Both the position numbers and the translations under genes were made by a program. The notes under the pieces were generated by a model. That model was not told the DNA's origin and did no database searches. It was given only the letters and a program-made list of their open reading frames with translations. A DNA stretch of 10,291 nucleotides from Nymphaea colorata. Lineage: Eukaryota > Streptophyta > Magnoliopsida > Nymphaeales > Nymphaeaceae. Location of the stretch: positions 1 to 10,291 of the forward strand of contig NW_022205180.1 in NCBI RefSeq assembly GCF_008831285.2, in the 5' to 3' direction. Below, piece after piece: positions 1-8,984 of the stretch (position 1 is the stretch's first letter; every line of letters starts with the position of its first letter).

Positions 1-19
1 GTATTATTTTTGCATCAAA

Positions 20-1261
20 TCATGATTATGCGAACTTTTTGTCTTTGAATTAAGGGTATTTAAGTATATTGCAAAGATCTGTGAAATAGCTCAATATACT
101 ATTCCTATCTTTATTGCTAAGCTAAAAAGAAGCTTGCATAAGCTTGACCTCAATATAGCAGGAGATTTACAGTTTATCAATTCTTTTTAGATCTTTTCGT
201 AACATTTTGAATATAATTTTAAAAATCTTCGCGTATGTTTTATCACTCGACACGTTTGTAATAATGATCATGTTTCTTGCTATTGTAATGTATCTTTAAT
301 TAGCTATTATGATAATAAGCGTTATTTTTGTGGAAAACTTCAGGCAAGGACACATTTTTTCTTTATATTTTTTGATAAATTGTATGGCGTAATCTTTAAT
401 AATCGGTAGATTTAGTGGGTCAATATAAAAAACTAATGAAGATATTAATGATATTGACGGCTATTATCCATTATTTATTGAAGCATAAGATAGATTTCTC
501 CACTTATTCTTATTGTTGTAATATGCTTGTAAAATTATTATTTTGGTATTAATCACTTTTTTAATCATCTTAAATGAAGATATCTTATACTCGATTAAAC
601 CGGATTACTTTGTTCCTAAAGTAAATCTTGAAATTTCTTCCTTCTTTGAGATGGCTGAATTGTAAATGAAAAAAGTATATTTAGCATATGTTCTTCTTCC
701 TGGTTTCTATAGTAAGCCACATAATATGAAAGAAAAAAAGGTAAGAAAACTAAGAAGAACAATATAATAATCTGTCTATATGATCTAAGAATAGGTCAAT
801 TGACTGGATATCTCTTTTGAATTCATTTTTAATTGAATAATCTTCTCATAATAAATCATATATGTTTCAATTGTATGCAATAATGCCTTACCTTAATTTG
901 TTTTATTATTCATCATTTTAATTATATGGCAGAAAACAAAGAATGCTTATCCTTATGGTATTCTCATCTTATATCTTTTACTTTATTATTTATTTAATCG
1001 ACCAAAATTTCTTCTCAGTCTGATTTAGCTGCATTCCTTAGATATATATCCAATTCTTGTTGAGTTATCCATGAAACTTAGTAAGTTATCAAAATTGTAT
1101 TGTGTTTTGTATTTTTCTTTGGTGAATTCAATCCCAATCACAAACTCAAGATGAGGGTCATCTTCTTAATGAATGATAATGGAGATAATGACACTCATGT
1201 AGGCTTAAATGAGTTTTTCTGTGAATGAGCTCCAATATGACAACAGTCTGGATGGAGTGCT
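20..1261 (-). CDS. Uninterrupted C-terminal coding frame of copy A, unknown family
   Basis: With TGA as sole stop, this frame is open for 413 codons, from just after a TGA at 1262-1264 to a TGA at 20-22; its first ATG is at 1198. I count about 24 TGA triplets in the two other reading frames of this strand and none in this one. The product is lysine/isoleucine-rich and looks largely helical, with one hydrophobic stretch (LLSFLTFFSFILCGLL). It shares with copy B the blocks TPS-LLSY, EFVI-IEFTK, IE-YMIYYE, LPIIKDYAIQF and LKY-QF. Alignment with B suggests that roughly 1130-1235 is locally out of frame through compensating small deletions. No catalytic motif is recognised. It is probably the C-terminal part of the kinase protein upstream rather than a separate gene. 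The reading may continue beyond the window, because B extends further past the aligned end. Confidence 0.6.
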
Positions 1262-2861
1262 TCATTATATTGACTTTGGTCTCATTCTACAAATCCAAAG
1301 AGAGAGAAAAGATGCTTAAAATGACATCCTATATATTTGAAAGGAAGTTTGATCTCTGAATGCTTGGCATAAGCCGTGCAAACTTTGATTTTATCTTCAA
1401 AGTATTTGATTCCCATTTATTTTTATGAATTTATCACATTCAGGACATAAATTTCTTATCGTAGTTCTAGATGATCTGTTCATTGGTAAGGTTTTCCACA
1501 TTTGGAACTCTTTCTATTTCGGATTGTTGAAACTAAATGTTCTTAGAGATTTATCAAGTAATATCTGTGAATAAATAGTATTATTAGCTTGAGGAGTCGT
1601 ATCGTTTTTGGCAACGTTTTTACAAAAATCCATTTATGATAAAATGTTATGCTTGTCATACAGATGCGAAGGAAAAGTCATCTAGAACATTTTTCGGAAA
1701 GATATTGGGAAAAAATTAAAAATTTTTTAGGGAAATTTATGTAAGTGATTGAAAATTCGATACCAAGGTCTTCGACTGGGTCTTTGAAATGCACGATCGT
1801 AAAGAATGCTCTTAAGAAGTATCAGCTTTTGGATTTAGTAATACTATCCTTTTCTTAGAGATATTGAATGTTTTCTATTATCACCTAAGGTCTGATATCT
1901 GCTGAACATCCTATTAAAATCTTGTATGGATTAAACAGGCGTAGGCATCATTGTAGTAAAGATCTATGAAGGCAGGCCTCTAATTCATAAATAATTCCCC
2001 CATCTATTTGAACAATAATTCACAGTCCCCACAAAATTTGTAAAAGTTTTCTATCCGATGTTTTGACTTATGGTGATGTAAGACCAAATCAAGAAAGACA
2101 TATCGTTGAATGAAGGGCTATAGGCAATGTTTTGAGGCTTTATGTCCTTGTGAACGATATGAAGCTGATGCAAAGATATAAGCTTCTCTTTAAATCTTGG
2201 AAAGGTGGACTTTATTGGCTGGTCGAACTCACAATACTCCATACTGAATATATGAAATCGCGGAATAAAACGATGTCGAAGCCGTAAAGCTTGAGCAGTT
2301 TTGGTCCGATATTGAGAGCAGACGCTATCTTCAGGAAAAATATTCTTTGATGACTGACCTAAAGACCTTTTGAAATTGTCTTCGTTTATTTGGGTTCGCT
2401 TGAGGGCAACTTTTTTTGATTGAGGTGGCATTATAGACTTATCCGAAACTTCCTGCTGATATCAAATCCAAACATCCTGATGGACTCTTCATTCAACATT
2501 AATAGCATCTATGCTTAAGCTAAAGTTCCATACTAAACATTCAGCCTGATAGCTTCATAGTTTTCAGTTCTTTTCTGGAATTCAATTTCCATATCTTTTT
2601 TATATGAGCTTTGGTCATAGTAAATTTAATGACGCTTCCACAAATAGTCAAAACTTAAGAGTATGAATTACCTTACTGTTTGAATAGCAATTCATCAATA
2701 ATTTAATTAAAGTTGTAGCTCTCATTTGTTTGGCTAAGATTGATTAAGCTAAAGTATTAGCTGGCCAGATTTAAGGTTGTCGGTTATGTCAATCTTGATA
2801 GATTATTCTCCGAAATGAAAGCCTCTTCATAAGAGAGGTTTTTGTGTTAGCTTTAGGACAT
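20..2861 (-). pseudogene. Protein kinase with long C-terminal region, copy A (frame-broken)
   Basis: Read right to left with TAA/TAG as Gln. An ATG at 2861 opens a Gln/Ser/Asn-rich N-terminus (MSQSQHKNLSYEEAF...), open to a TGA at 2541. Then come the block NYEAIRLNV (2536-2562), the ATP-site VALK (2399-2410), a helix-C-like SVIKEYFFLKIASAL, hinge-side FSMEYC, catalytic-loop HIVHKDIKPQN (HKD at 2144-2152, Lys replacing the usual Arg), a damaged DFG (about 2083-2091), FVGTVNYC (about 2009-2037) and DLYYNDAY (about 1941-1967). This is the subdomain order of eukaryotic Ser/Thr-type kinases; the family is not assignable by eye. The glycine loop (about 2440-2465) is eroded. A further 500 or so residues follow, including FEDKIKVC-AYAK, that I do not recognise. 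At least six frame changes occur, many at homopolymers. Copy B carries the same parts in the same order, so I treat kinase and tail as one gene of about 940 codons; two adjacent genes remain possible. Confidence 0.68.
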
Positions 2862-3168
2862 TAGGTGTTTCAAGTTTATAAAAATAAAATACGAAGTTGA
2901 TTGAAAATAATGCTTCAAATAACAAGTAAAAAATAAGAGAATCACAATAAAAAAAGCGAACATTTATTATCTCAATACGTTTCTAACAAAATTTTATTAT
3001 TTCTCAAGGAAATTATTAGAGTAAAAATGAATATTATTAGAATGAAGCAATAGCAATAAGCGATTTTTTCTGGTTTGACCCTATCAACTCAAACAGGTTG
3101 CGCAATGAAAATTACTACATAAAATTTTAATAGTAGATTTCATAATAACTCATTAAAAATCATAGATA
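2862..3168. other. Intergenic region between copy A and the membrane protein gene
   Basis: AT-rich stretch between the ATG of copy A (2861) and the TGA of the membrane protein gene (3169-3171), both on the minus strand. It would hold the 3' flank of the membrane protein gene and the promoter of copy A. I see no long frame, no RNA gene and no clear repeat in it. Confidence 0.5.
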
Positions 3169-4058
3169 TCAATATACAAGCTATTAATCATCAAATTTCT
3201 GAAGCTGCATTTTGATTTGCACCCAAATCCATTATCCTTAGGAAGACATAATGTCTCTGTTAATTCCGCAAATATCGATAAGTGATACTGACAAACTTAT
3301 TATTATCAAACCTAGTATTGCGAACATGACCACTACATTTTAAAAGGTAGTGAGACGGTGAAAGAATATACTTGGAAATACTAAGGGCGCGAGGATTCTC
3401 CACAATAAATTTCCGACATAGAGTGGCGCCGTGCTTAAAGGAAACAGTGCTGGTGTTCTATGAAGACAAGCAAATTGAAGTTGAAGCAAGGGGGCAAAGA
3501 TATACAGGTAAAGAGTCACGATTTACTGCAAAGGTTGATGATTAAAAGTCAGGGCCATAAATATGAGCAGGAAGAATAATTAATTGACTTCAAGGCATGA
3601 GATTTTTAATTGTCTTGTTCTATCTATTCTATCGTATAATTTTCCTATGAGTTAGACCAATATCCAGTAGACAGCAGCCATAGCAAAGATATCAATTTCA
3701 ATATAGTAGCATAATTCAAGAAACGATAATCCTATTCTGATTTCCTGTATTATAAATACAGTAGTAAAGACTACAGAAATGTTTTCTTCGATAGCACTTA
3801 TTTTCACATAGTAATTCAGTAGGAAAATATGAGCTAGAGGTATAATGCACACAATCAATCCCATGAAGATAGGATTATCTCGCAGGAGATGATTGAAATT
3901 GTTTGAATGATGCTGGGATTATTAGATTGACTGTGGTTGAAATTTCGCGGGTGGATTGCTTTAACTTGATTATTTTGATTAGCTTAAGATTCAAGATGTG
4001 CGTGAGATACCTTTACGGCTACGGTTATTGCTAGCAAGAAAAAAAGAAGCAGCTTCAT
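3169..4058 (-). CDS. Polytopic membrane protein with signal peptide; RING-like tail motif; one frameshift
   Basis: The ATG at 4058 begins a textbook secretory signal (MKLLLFFLLAITVAVKVSHA), followed by an Asn/Gln/His-rich linker of about 40 residues. This frame ends at a TGA at 3855-3857. The next frame takes over at about 3905-3925; one extra C in a CCC run would join them, giving about 296 residues ending at TGA 3169-3171. In that second frame none of about twelve nearby TGA triplets is in frame over 820 bases. Hydrophobic segments lie near residues 66-82, 92-112, 122-139, 158-170, 179-194, 210-232 and 242-260, so six or seven membrane spans are likely. The short C-terminal tail contains WVQIKMQ (3205-3225), which resembles the region after the Trp of a RING finger (W-x-x-K-M-x-C-P) in Tul1/Fly-type membrane ubiquitin ligases, but the zinc-binding residues are absent or lost. 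Function otherwise unknown; Golgi/ER or surface membrane is inferred. Confidence 0.62.
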
Positions 4059-4235
4059 CTTATATTCAATGCCTCCTTGCATAGCTATATGGGAATAAAA
4101 TGCTTTGCTTAAATTTATATATCTGTGTGCATTTTTATGATCCATTGAATTTTACAAGTTAAGACTTAGAGTGGCCAAATAATTTTTACTTTTTTTGATA
4201 TTATTATTGATTAATTTATTCAAGTTGAATCTTAC
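4059..4235. promoter_or_regulatory. Shared upstream region of two divergent genes
   Basis: AT-rich 177-base gap between the divergent ATGs at 4058 (minus, membrane protein) and 4236 (plus, Ser-rich protein). By position it should carry both promoters. No specific element is identifiable. Confidence 0.35.
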
Positions 4236-4880
4236 ATGACAAGAGGTTAGAAAAAGGCTGTCAGATCAATTCACCACGTTCGTCGGAAGCAAGGAAGTCT
4301 GTTCCTACGATTAAATGCATCCTAAGAGAGTCCTAGCCATCATCCTAATCATCTTCAATGGCTCCGTTTAACAAATAAACTTTGCATAGATGCTAGGAAG
4401 AACACATTCGGAGAATTACTGCCCCTGTTAGAAGCTGGAATCGTAGACATCCTGCTTACATACAGAAAGCAACTCGTGACTGAAAGGATCCATCGGATAA
4501 CTGCTCCCGTCACAACAGGAAACTAAATATATTCCTAATCTTAGTCATCTACAGCTGCTTCCTCTTCACAATCGTCACCATCTTCTACTTAGTCATCTTC
4601 CTACTAGCCTACTCAACAAAAATTTGCACCAACATCTCCAACCAAAGTGCCGAGACAACAGGTTGTTGCTCAAAAGATAGCAAGAATGTCGGCTCCTGTG
4701 ACGACTGCCATCAGAAGAGATTCCTCATCCTCTTCCTCTGATTCATCTAATTCATCTAAATTGAATATATTTATTGCTGAGTTGAGCCAGCAAGGGATTT
4801 AGCAACACAGTCATGGGGATTTGAAAAAAAAAAAAATCATATTTGTTTCCCTAAAGGAACAGTTTCAGCAGGATAACTGA
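4236..4880 (+). CDS. Ser/Gln-rich low-complexity repeat protein
   Basis: The ATG at 4236 to the TGA at 4878-4880 is one open frame of 214 codons under the ciliate code, with TAA/TAG codons at several Ser/Gln-rich positions. The second half is rich in Ser and Gln (SQSQSSTAASSSQSSPSSTQ), then basic (PTKVPRQQVVAQKIARM), then an acidic Ser cluster (DSSSSSSDSSNSS). A short unit of the type E-x-I-x-R-x-T/S-A-P-V-T-T occurs three times: 4397-4432 (one frame off), 4479-4517 and 4668-4706. Basic/Pro units alternating with Ser/Asp clusters recall Nopp140/SRP40-type nucleolar proteins, but only by composition. About 4265-4475 reads better in frame 2 (NSPRSSEARKSV, then SQPSSQSSSMAP), and one extra A at the first junction would reach it, so the frame is probably broken twice. 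A run of 13 A lies near the 3' end, making the last 15 residues doubtful. Confidence 0.5.
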
Positions 4881-5017
4881 GATTTCTTACAACATGGATC
4901 ATAAAGCAATAATGTTTTACCCATGCTTTTTTGGATCTGATGTTTTATTATTTTATAACAATCAAAACCATCAATGTCATAGGGTGAAGAAAAGGGTCTA
5001 ATTTATGAAGGGCTATC
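4881..5017. other. Intergenic region upstream of copy B
   Basis: AT-rich gap between the TGA of the Ser-rich gene and the chosen start of copy B. No motif recognised. The inverted-repeat similarity fades out at about 5020-5040. Confidence 0.35.
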
Positions 5018-7924
5018 ATGCTTGAGAATAATTAACATATACCTCTTCAATAGGCAGACCCGAAATTAATCAGTGAATACTTCGAGATCATCAACATCGA
5101 TTAGCAAAATAATCCTAATGCCTTTAACTAAAAGCAGCCAAAGACGTAACTACAATTAACGCAACAAATATTTCAGATCAATAAGTGGCAGATCACTGTG
5201 GAAGTATCATCAAATTTAATACAATCCAAGCTCATTTAGGGAAAAAGCTGGAAATCGTAATCCAGTTTCATACCAAAAACTATGAAGCCATAAGGCTTAA
5301 TGTAGATATGGCAGCTTCAATATGCATATCGATGTCATAAATGTCGATATGAACAGTACCTCAGAGTGCTTGGATTTCATCGCTATGGGAGTTTTGGCCA
5401 AGTCCATGTAGCACGCCAGGACCATCGTAGGGTCGCCCTCAAGAGAATATAAATTCCAGAAAACAGATTCCAAGCAGTATTCAAATCCGTCATCAAGGAA
5501 TACTTTTTCTTGAAAATTGCCTCTGCCCTAAAATTGGCCCAAATTATTCGAAGCTCTATGGTTTGATATTGTAATCTTCCGCGACGTTATGAGTTCAGTA
5601 TGGAGTACTGCAGATTCAGTCTTTCAGAAAATAATATATGTAATCAGACTTAAAGAGCAGCTTGAGCCTTTTGCATAAACTTCACATCGTTCACAGGGAC
5701 ATAAAACCCGAAAAATTGCATACAGTCCTTCCTTCCAACGTTATGTTTTCTTGACTTCGGTTAAGCCAATTCATAAACAAAACCTGGACAAAAGGCCTTT
5801 ACAAGTTTCATAGGAACGTTTAACTATTGTGCAAATAAATGGAATAATTATTCGTGAACGAAAGTTTCGGTTTATTGATCTTTACTATAACGACGCTTAC
5901 GGTGTAAATTAGATTGTAAAAATTTCGAAATTTCCCTGCTTAGTAGTCGTGATTCGAAACTGAATAAATGTAAAACTTTAAAGCTCATGAAGAAAGAAAA
6001 ATATTATGAGTTTCAAAGTTGTTATTGCTAAGAGCATTATATATATTCACATATGATAGATACTAACAAAGCTCTAAGTGCCTGAATTCTAAAGAACTGT
6101 CTTGCAGTATTCATAATAAGTTTACAACTTTATAATGCTTTTTCCTTTCAAACCGTCTTTTTTATGACTTTTGCTATAAATACTTTTAACATAAAATGAT
6201 ATTAAATTTAAAACGATTAGGAGAAATGGCATTAACAATCGAAAAAGCCCGTTGTAATTAATCTTAAATGTTTATCCAAAGATTTAAATTAGTAAAATGC
6301 TTAGCAATCTCTAGTTTCAATAATTGAAATAGATAGGATCATCTCTGTCGAGAACCTTACTAATTAGAAGATAATTCAACTATGATTAAAACTTATACTC
6401 TTAATGTGATAAAGTTCATAAAATAAATGGGGAACAACAACTTTGAAGATAAAATCAAAGTGTGTGCAGCTTACGCAAAGCTTACCCATATCAACGAATC
6501 TTTCCCTTTTCAGCTATACAGTAGTGTCATTTTGAAGATTTTTTATTACTCTCTTGGCCTTTAGACGAAACAAAAGTAAGCATTTTAAACACTCCATCCA
6601 AACTGTTGTCATACTGTAACTTATTCCGCAGTAAAAACTCATTTAGGCCTATATGCTTGTCCTCATATCATCCTGTCTTCATTAAAAAGATGACTCTCAT
6701 CTTTGAGTTTGTGATTGCGATTGAGTTTACCAAAAAAAATACAAAACCAATACACTTTGATAGCTAAGTAAGTGTTTATGAATAACTAAATCAAACTTGG
6801 CTAGATAACTAAGGAGAAGTATTTAGTATAAATAGAACGGGAAATATTTTTACGATTAAAGGAAATAATAAAGGAAAGAATATAAAATGAAGTATAATAA
6901 ATTATGAAAAAGATCATTGTTTTCTATATTGGTTAAGAGAGAATACAATATAATAAACTAAGGAAAAGTTTTACTGAGCTCGATTGAAAGATACATGATT
7001 TACTATGAGATATCACTTATTATAAAACAATACAAAGTAAGTTTTACATTGATACCATTCCAATTATATGAGGGAAACTACTAAAGTAATTCTTAATTTA
7101 CTTATCTATAATTTCTAACCTATAGGTTCAACCTTAAGAGTTATTATGAGATTAGGCCTTACATATACTTTTATTTTTATTTACATTTGCCCATTTTAGC
7201 GAAGGAAAAATTTCAAGATGCACTTTCGAAACAGATTGGCATACTTCAATCGAGCTTAAGATAATTAGGCTCAAGGATAGTGAGAAAAAGTCCTAATAAA
7301 AATTAAATAGTTTTAAAAGCATTTTTCTCATGATAAAGGCTAGATTGAAGCCATTTTTAGCATGCTTCAGTATATTCTTGATCATGCAGCGAATATCACT
7401 AATACCTTGAATTAATCTTTTGCTTTAATATATTAAACCTTCCAATTATTAAGGATTACGCCATCTAATTCTCAGAAAAATAAATAAAATTGATCGCTTT
7501 ACCTGAATTCCCACAAAAATAATCGCTACTACCATAATAATGTTTGAAAACAAATTATGACAGCGAGAATATGCTTGCTTTAGTTTATGGCTCGAATTTC
7601 CTAATATTCATAAGCTACATAAACATTCAAGAGTTTTATCGAAGATGCTACAAAAAGATTAAAAAGCAACTGTTTCTTATGTAAAGTGACCTGCAATCTT
7701 CAAGTGAAGTTTATTTAGGCACGATTTTAGTTAGCATACAGGAATAATAAAACTTCATGTAGTTAATCTCTCAAATTTCCACTGTATGTCTAAAATATCA
7801 CTAATTTAGGATGAAATATCTCGGGTACCTTATTATTAGCAAAAAGATACAACAGCAAGTGGGTATCATATCATAAATTTCATATCACAGAATTTATATA
7901 CAGGTATATCATAGATATTAATGA
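5018..7924 (+). pseudogene. Protein kinase with long C-terminal region, copy B (frame-broken)
   Basis: An ATG at 5018 opens a 182-codon frame (to TGA 5564-5566) that runs through a Gln-rich N-terminus into a clear kinase N-lobe: glycine loop RYGSFGQVHVAR (about 5381-5416), VALK with the catalytic Lys (5441-5443), then RIQIPEN (Q = TAA) and helix-C-like SVIKEYFFLKIASAL. After frame breaks come FSMEYC, LHIVHRDIKPE (HRD 5692-5700), LDFGQA (5753-5761, Q = TAA, one G short), FIGTFNYC (about 5807-5830) and IDLYYNDAYG (5874-5903). A C-terminal region as in copy A follows: VENLTN, MG-NNFEDKIKVCAAYAK (about 6430-6480), VILKIFYYSLGL, EFVIAIEFTK, NQGKVLLSSIERYMIYYE (about 6956-7010), LPIIKDYAIQF (7437-7471), to a TGA at 7922-7924. 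The kinase motifs are more complete than in A (HRD and the glycine loop are intact), so the ancestor was probably an active Ser/Thr-type kinase. The start is uncertain: NYEAIRLNV (5278-5304) is in another frame from the ATG. Confidence 0.68.
5018..7924 (+). repeat. Right arm of large diverged inverted repeat
   Basis: Collinear partner of 1-2861 in opposite orientation, covering the whole kinase gene. Similarity stops close to the gene starts on the inner side: the spacer (2862-5017) is not symmetric, holding a membrane protein gene beside A and a Ser-rich gene beside B. Confidence 0.75.
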
Positions 7925-7950
7925 TTTCAACTATGCTTGGGATTAGCTGA

Positions 7951-8430
7951 AGATAGTATTTTCTTTAACATTTACATCCATTTACAAGATACTATGATAA
8001 CGATGAAATAATCAGATTCATCAACAATTTTTGGTTTACATCAACATTAATGCAAAGAATTTATTAACAACTTTTATAAACCTTCTGCTTCCTCTTTAGG
8101 GAAATAAGATTAATTAGTGAAACATGCAAAATTGATCATAACAAATCGTTAGAAATGATCTAAATAGAAAGTTTACGTAAAATCCATATACTGCTCTGTA
8201 TTATCTGCCGTGCTGAGATCAGCTTAGAGGAGTCTGGATAAGGCCATGCTCATCTTAATTCACAAAGCTTAGCAGTGTCAATTACCACACCAAAAACCTC
8301 ATTTTAAGCAATTGTATTCCCAGGCAGCTTTTTATGATTAGCATCCGATTAGAAGGCTTTATTTCTTGAACTGTAAGCATATCAAGCATAGTCTTTCAAC
8401 TATACACTTGCATTCGTGCTGAAGATAAGG
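7951..8430 (+). pseudogene. RING-finger protein remnant (possible Hrd1-like ubiquitin ligase)
   Basis: An open frame from 7951 to the TGA at 8335-8337 (128 codons, ciliate code) encodes a hydrophobic/aromatic segment (FINNFWFTSTLMQRIYQQLL), a basic/polar stretch, then LLCIICRAEI with a C-x-x-C pair (8197-8208). In another frame downstream, RRLYFLNCKHIKHS (Cys 8372, His 8378 and 8387) and, shifted again, TCIRAEDKA (Cys 8409) look like the second half of a RING finger. C-I-I-C followed by C-x-H-x-x-H and a terminal C-x-I-x-R-A-E resembles the Hrd1/gp78 type of ER-membrane E3 ligases. The spacing between halves (about 55 residues) is longer than usual and two or more frame changes are required. 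It starts immediately after copy B; whether it was an independent gene is unclear. Confidence 0.42.
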
Positions 8431-8984
8431 CTAAAGCCAAACTATAGAAAAATTAAACACCTTAAATTTGGTCGAATGTTGGCGAAGCACATTAAAGCGT
8501 ACCATAAACACAAAATATTCTTCAAGGACGCAGTTATCCCCTAGAGAAATGATAGCTACAAATGATGATTTAAGATTATTGTTATTATTAGACTTAACTA
8601 TTGAATGTAAATCTAAAAATCAATCATTATTTTAGTTATCATAGATTAGCTTAAAAGCTAAAATCAAAAATATTTTACTCAAATAATCATTTGAATGCTT
8701 TCCAATTTTCGCATTCATTATAATAGGAACTTTTAGCACGTATCATTTGTTAGGACGATATCAATCCATCCCAACTAATTCAAAAGATTCAGAACAATTG
8801 GCGACTAAGAAGATCAGAAAGCCAATCTTTATTAAGAGATATTCGCACGATGGCCGACCATCAGCTTTAGAATGAGAAATTAGTAGCATAAGACCATATA
8901 ATTATCTTTTCAAGCCCCATCTCTTAAATTAGTATGAGATTTGAGTAGAATAATAGCGATAGTTATATTTGGCTCATAATTCAA
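8431..8984. other. Degenerate region between two RING genes
   Basis: A plus-strand frame is open from 8423 to the TGA at 8873-8875 (150 codons, few Met, Lys/Leu/Ser-rich, one hydrophobic segment FPIFAFIIIGTF). It may be the 3' part of the upstream RING gene or chance, since open runs of this size are expected in six frames when TGA is the only stop. I recognise no domain. Confidence 0.25.

Larger units (their letters stand above)
1..2861 (-). repeat. Left arm of large diverged inverted repeat
   Basis: Collinear with 5018-7924 on the opposite strand across the whole kinase gene. Matching landmarks: NYEAIRLNV at 2536-2562 versus 5278-5304; VALK at 2399-2410 versus 5432-5443; the catalytic loop at about 2150 versus 5692; LPIIKDYAIQF near 370-405 versus 7437-7471. 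Sequence is clearly similar but not identical, with differences concentrated at third codon positions. The arm may continue left of the window. Confidence 0.75.

Noticed and set aside
2051-2431. 126-residue minus-strand frame as a complete small gene under the standard code
   Set aside because: It is a fragment of kinase copy A: it begins at VALK, contains the catalytic loop and changes frame at both ends. It is only a slice of the larger interrupted gene.
2820-2845. Hairpin (CCTCTT...AAGAGAGG) followed by T-run, resembling a bacterial intrinsic terminator
   Set aside because: The organism is a ciliate and the bases lie inside the N-terminal coding part of copy A (encoding SYEEA). The stem is short and imperfect.
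3652-3864. 70-residue hydrophobic protein as a complete small gene
   Set aside because: The terminal TAG is read as Gln in this code and the frame continues to 3169; its ATG is an internal Met of the larger membrane protein.
4824-4836. Run of 13 A as a poly(A) tail of a retrocopy
   Set aside because: It is inside an open frame, has no target-site duplication that I can see, and such runs are common in AT-rich genomes; it is also a likely indel site.
8423-8875. 150-codon open frame as an independent gene
   Set aside because: With TGA as sole stop, runs of this length are expected by chance across six frames of 10 kb, and no motif or paralog supports it.
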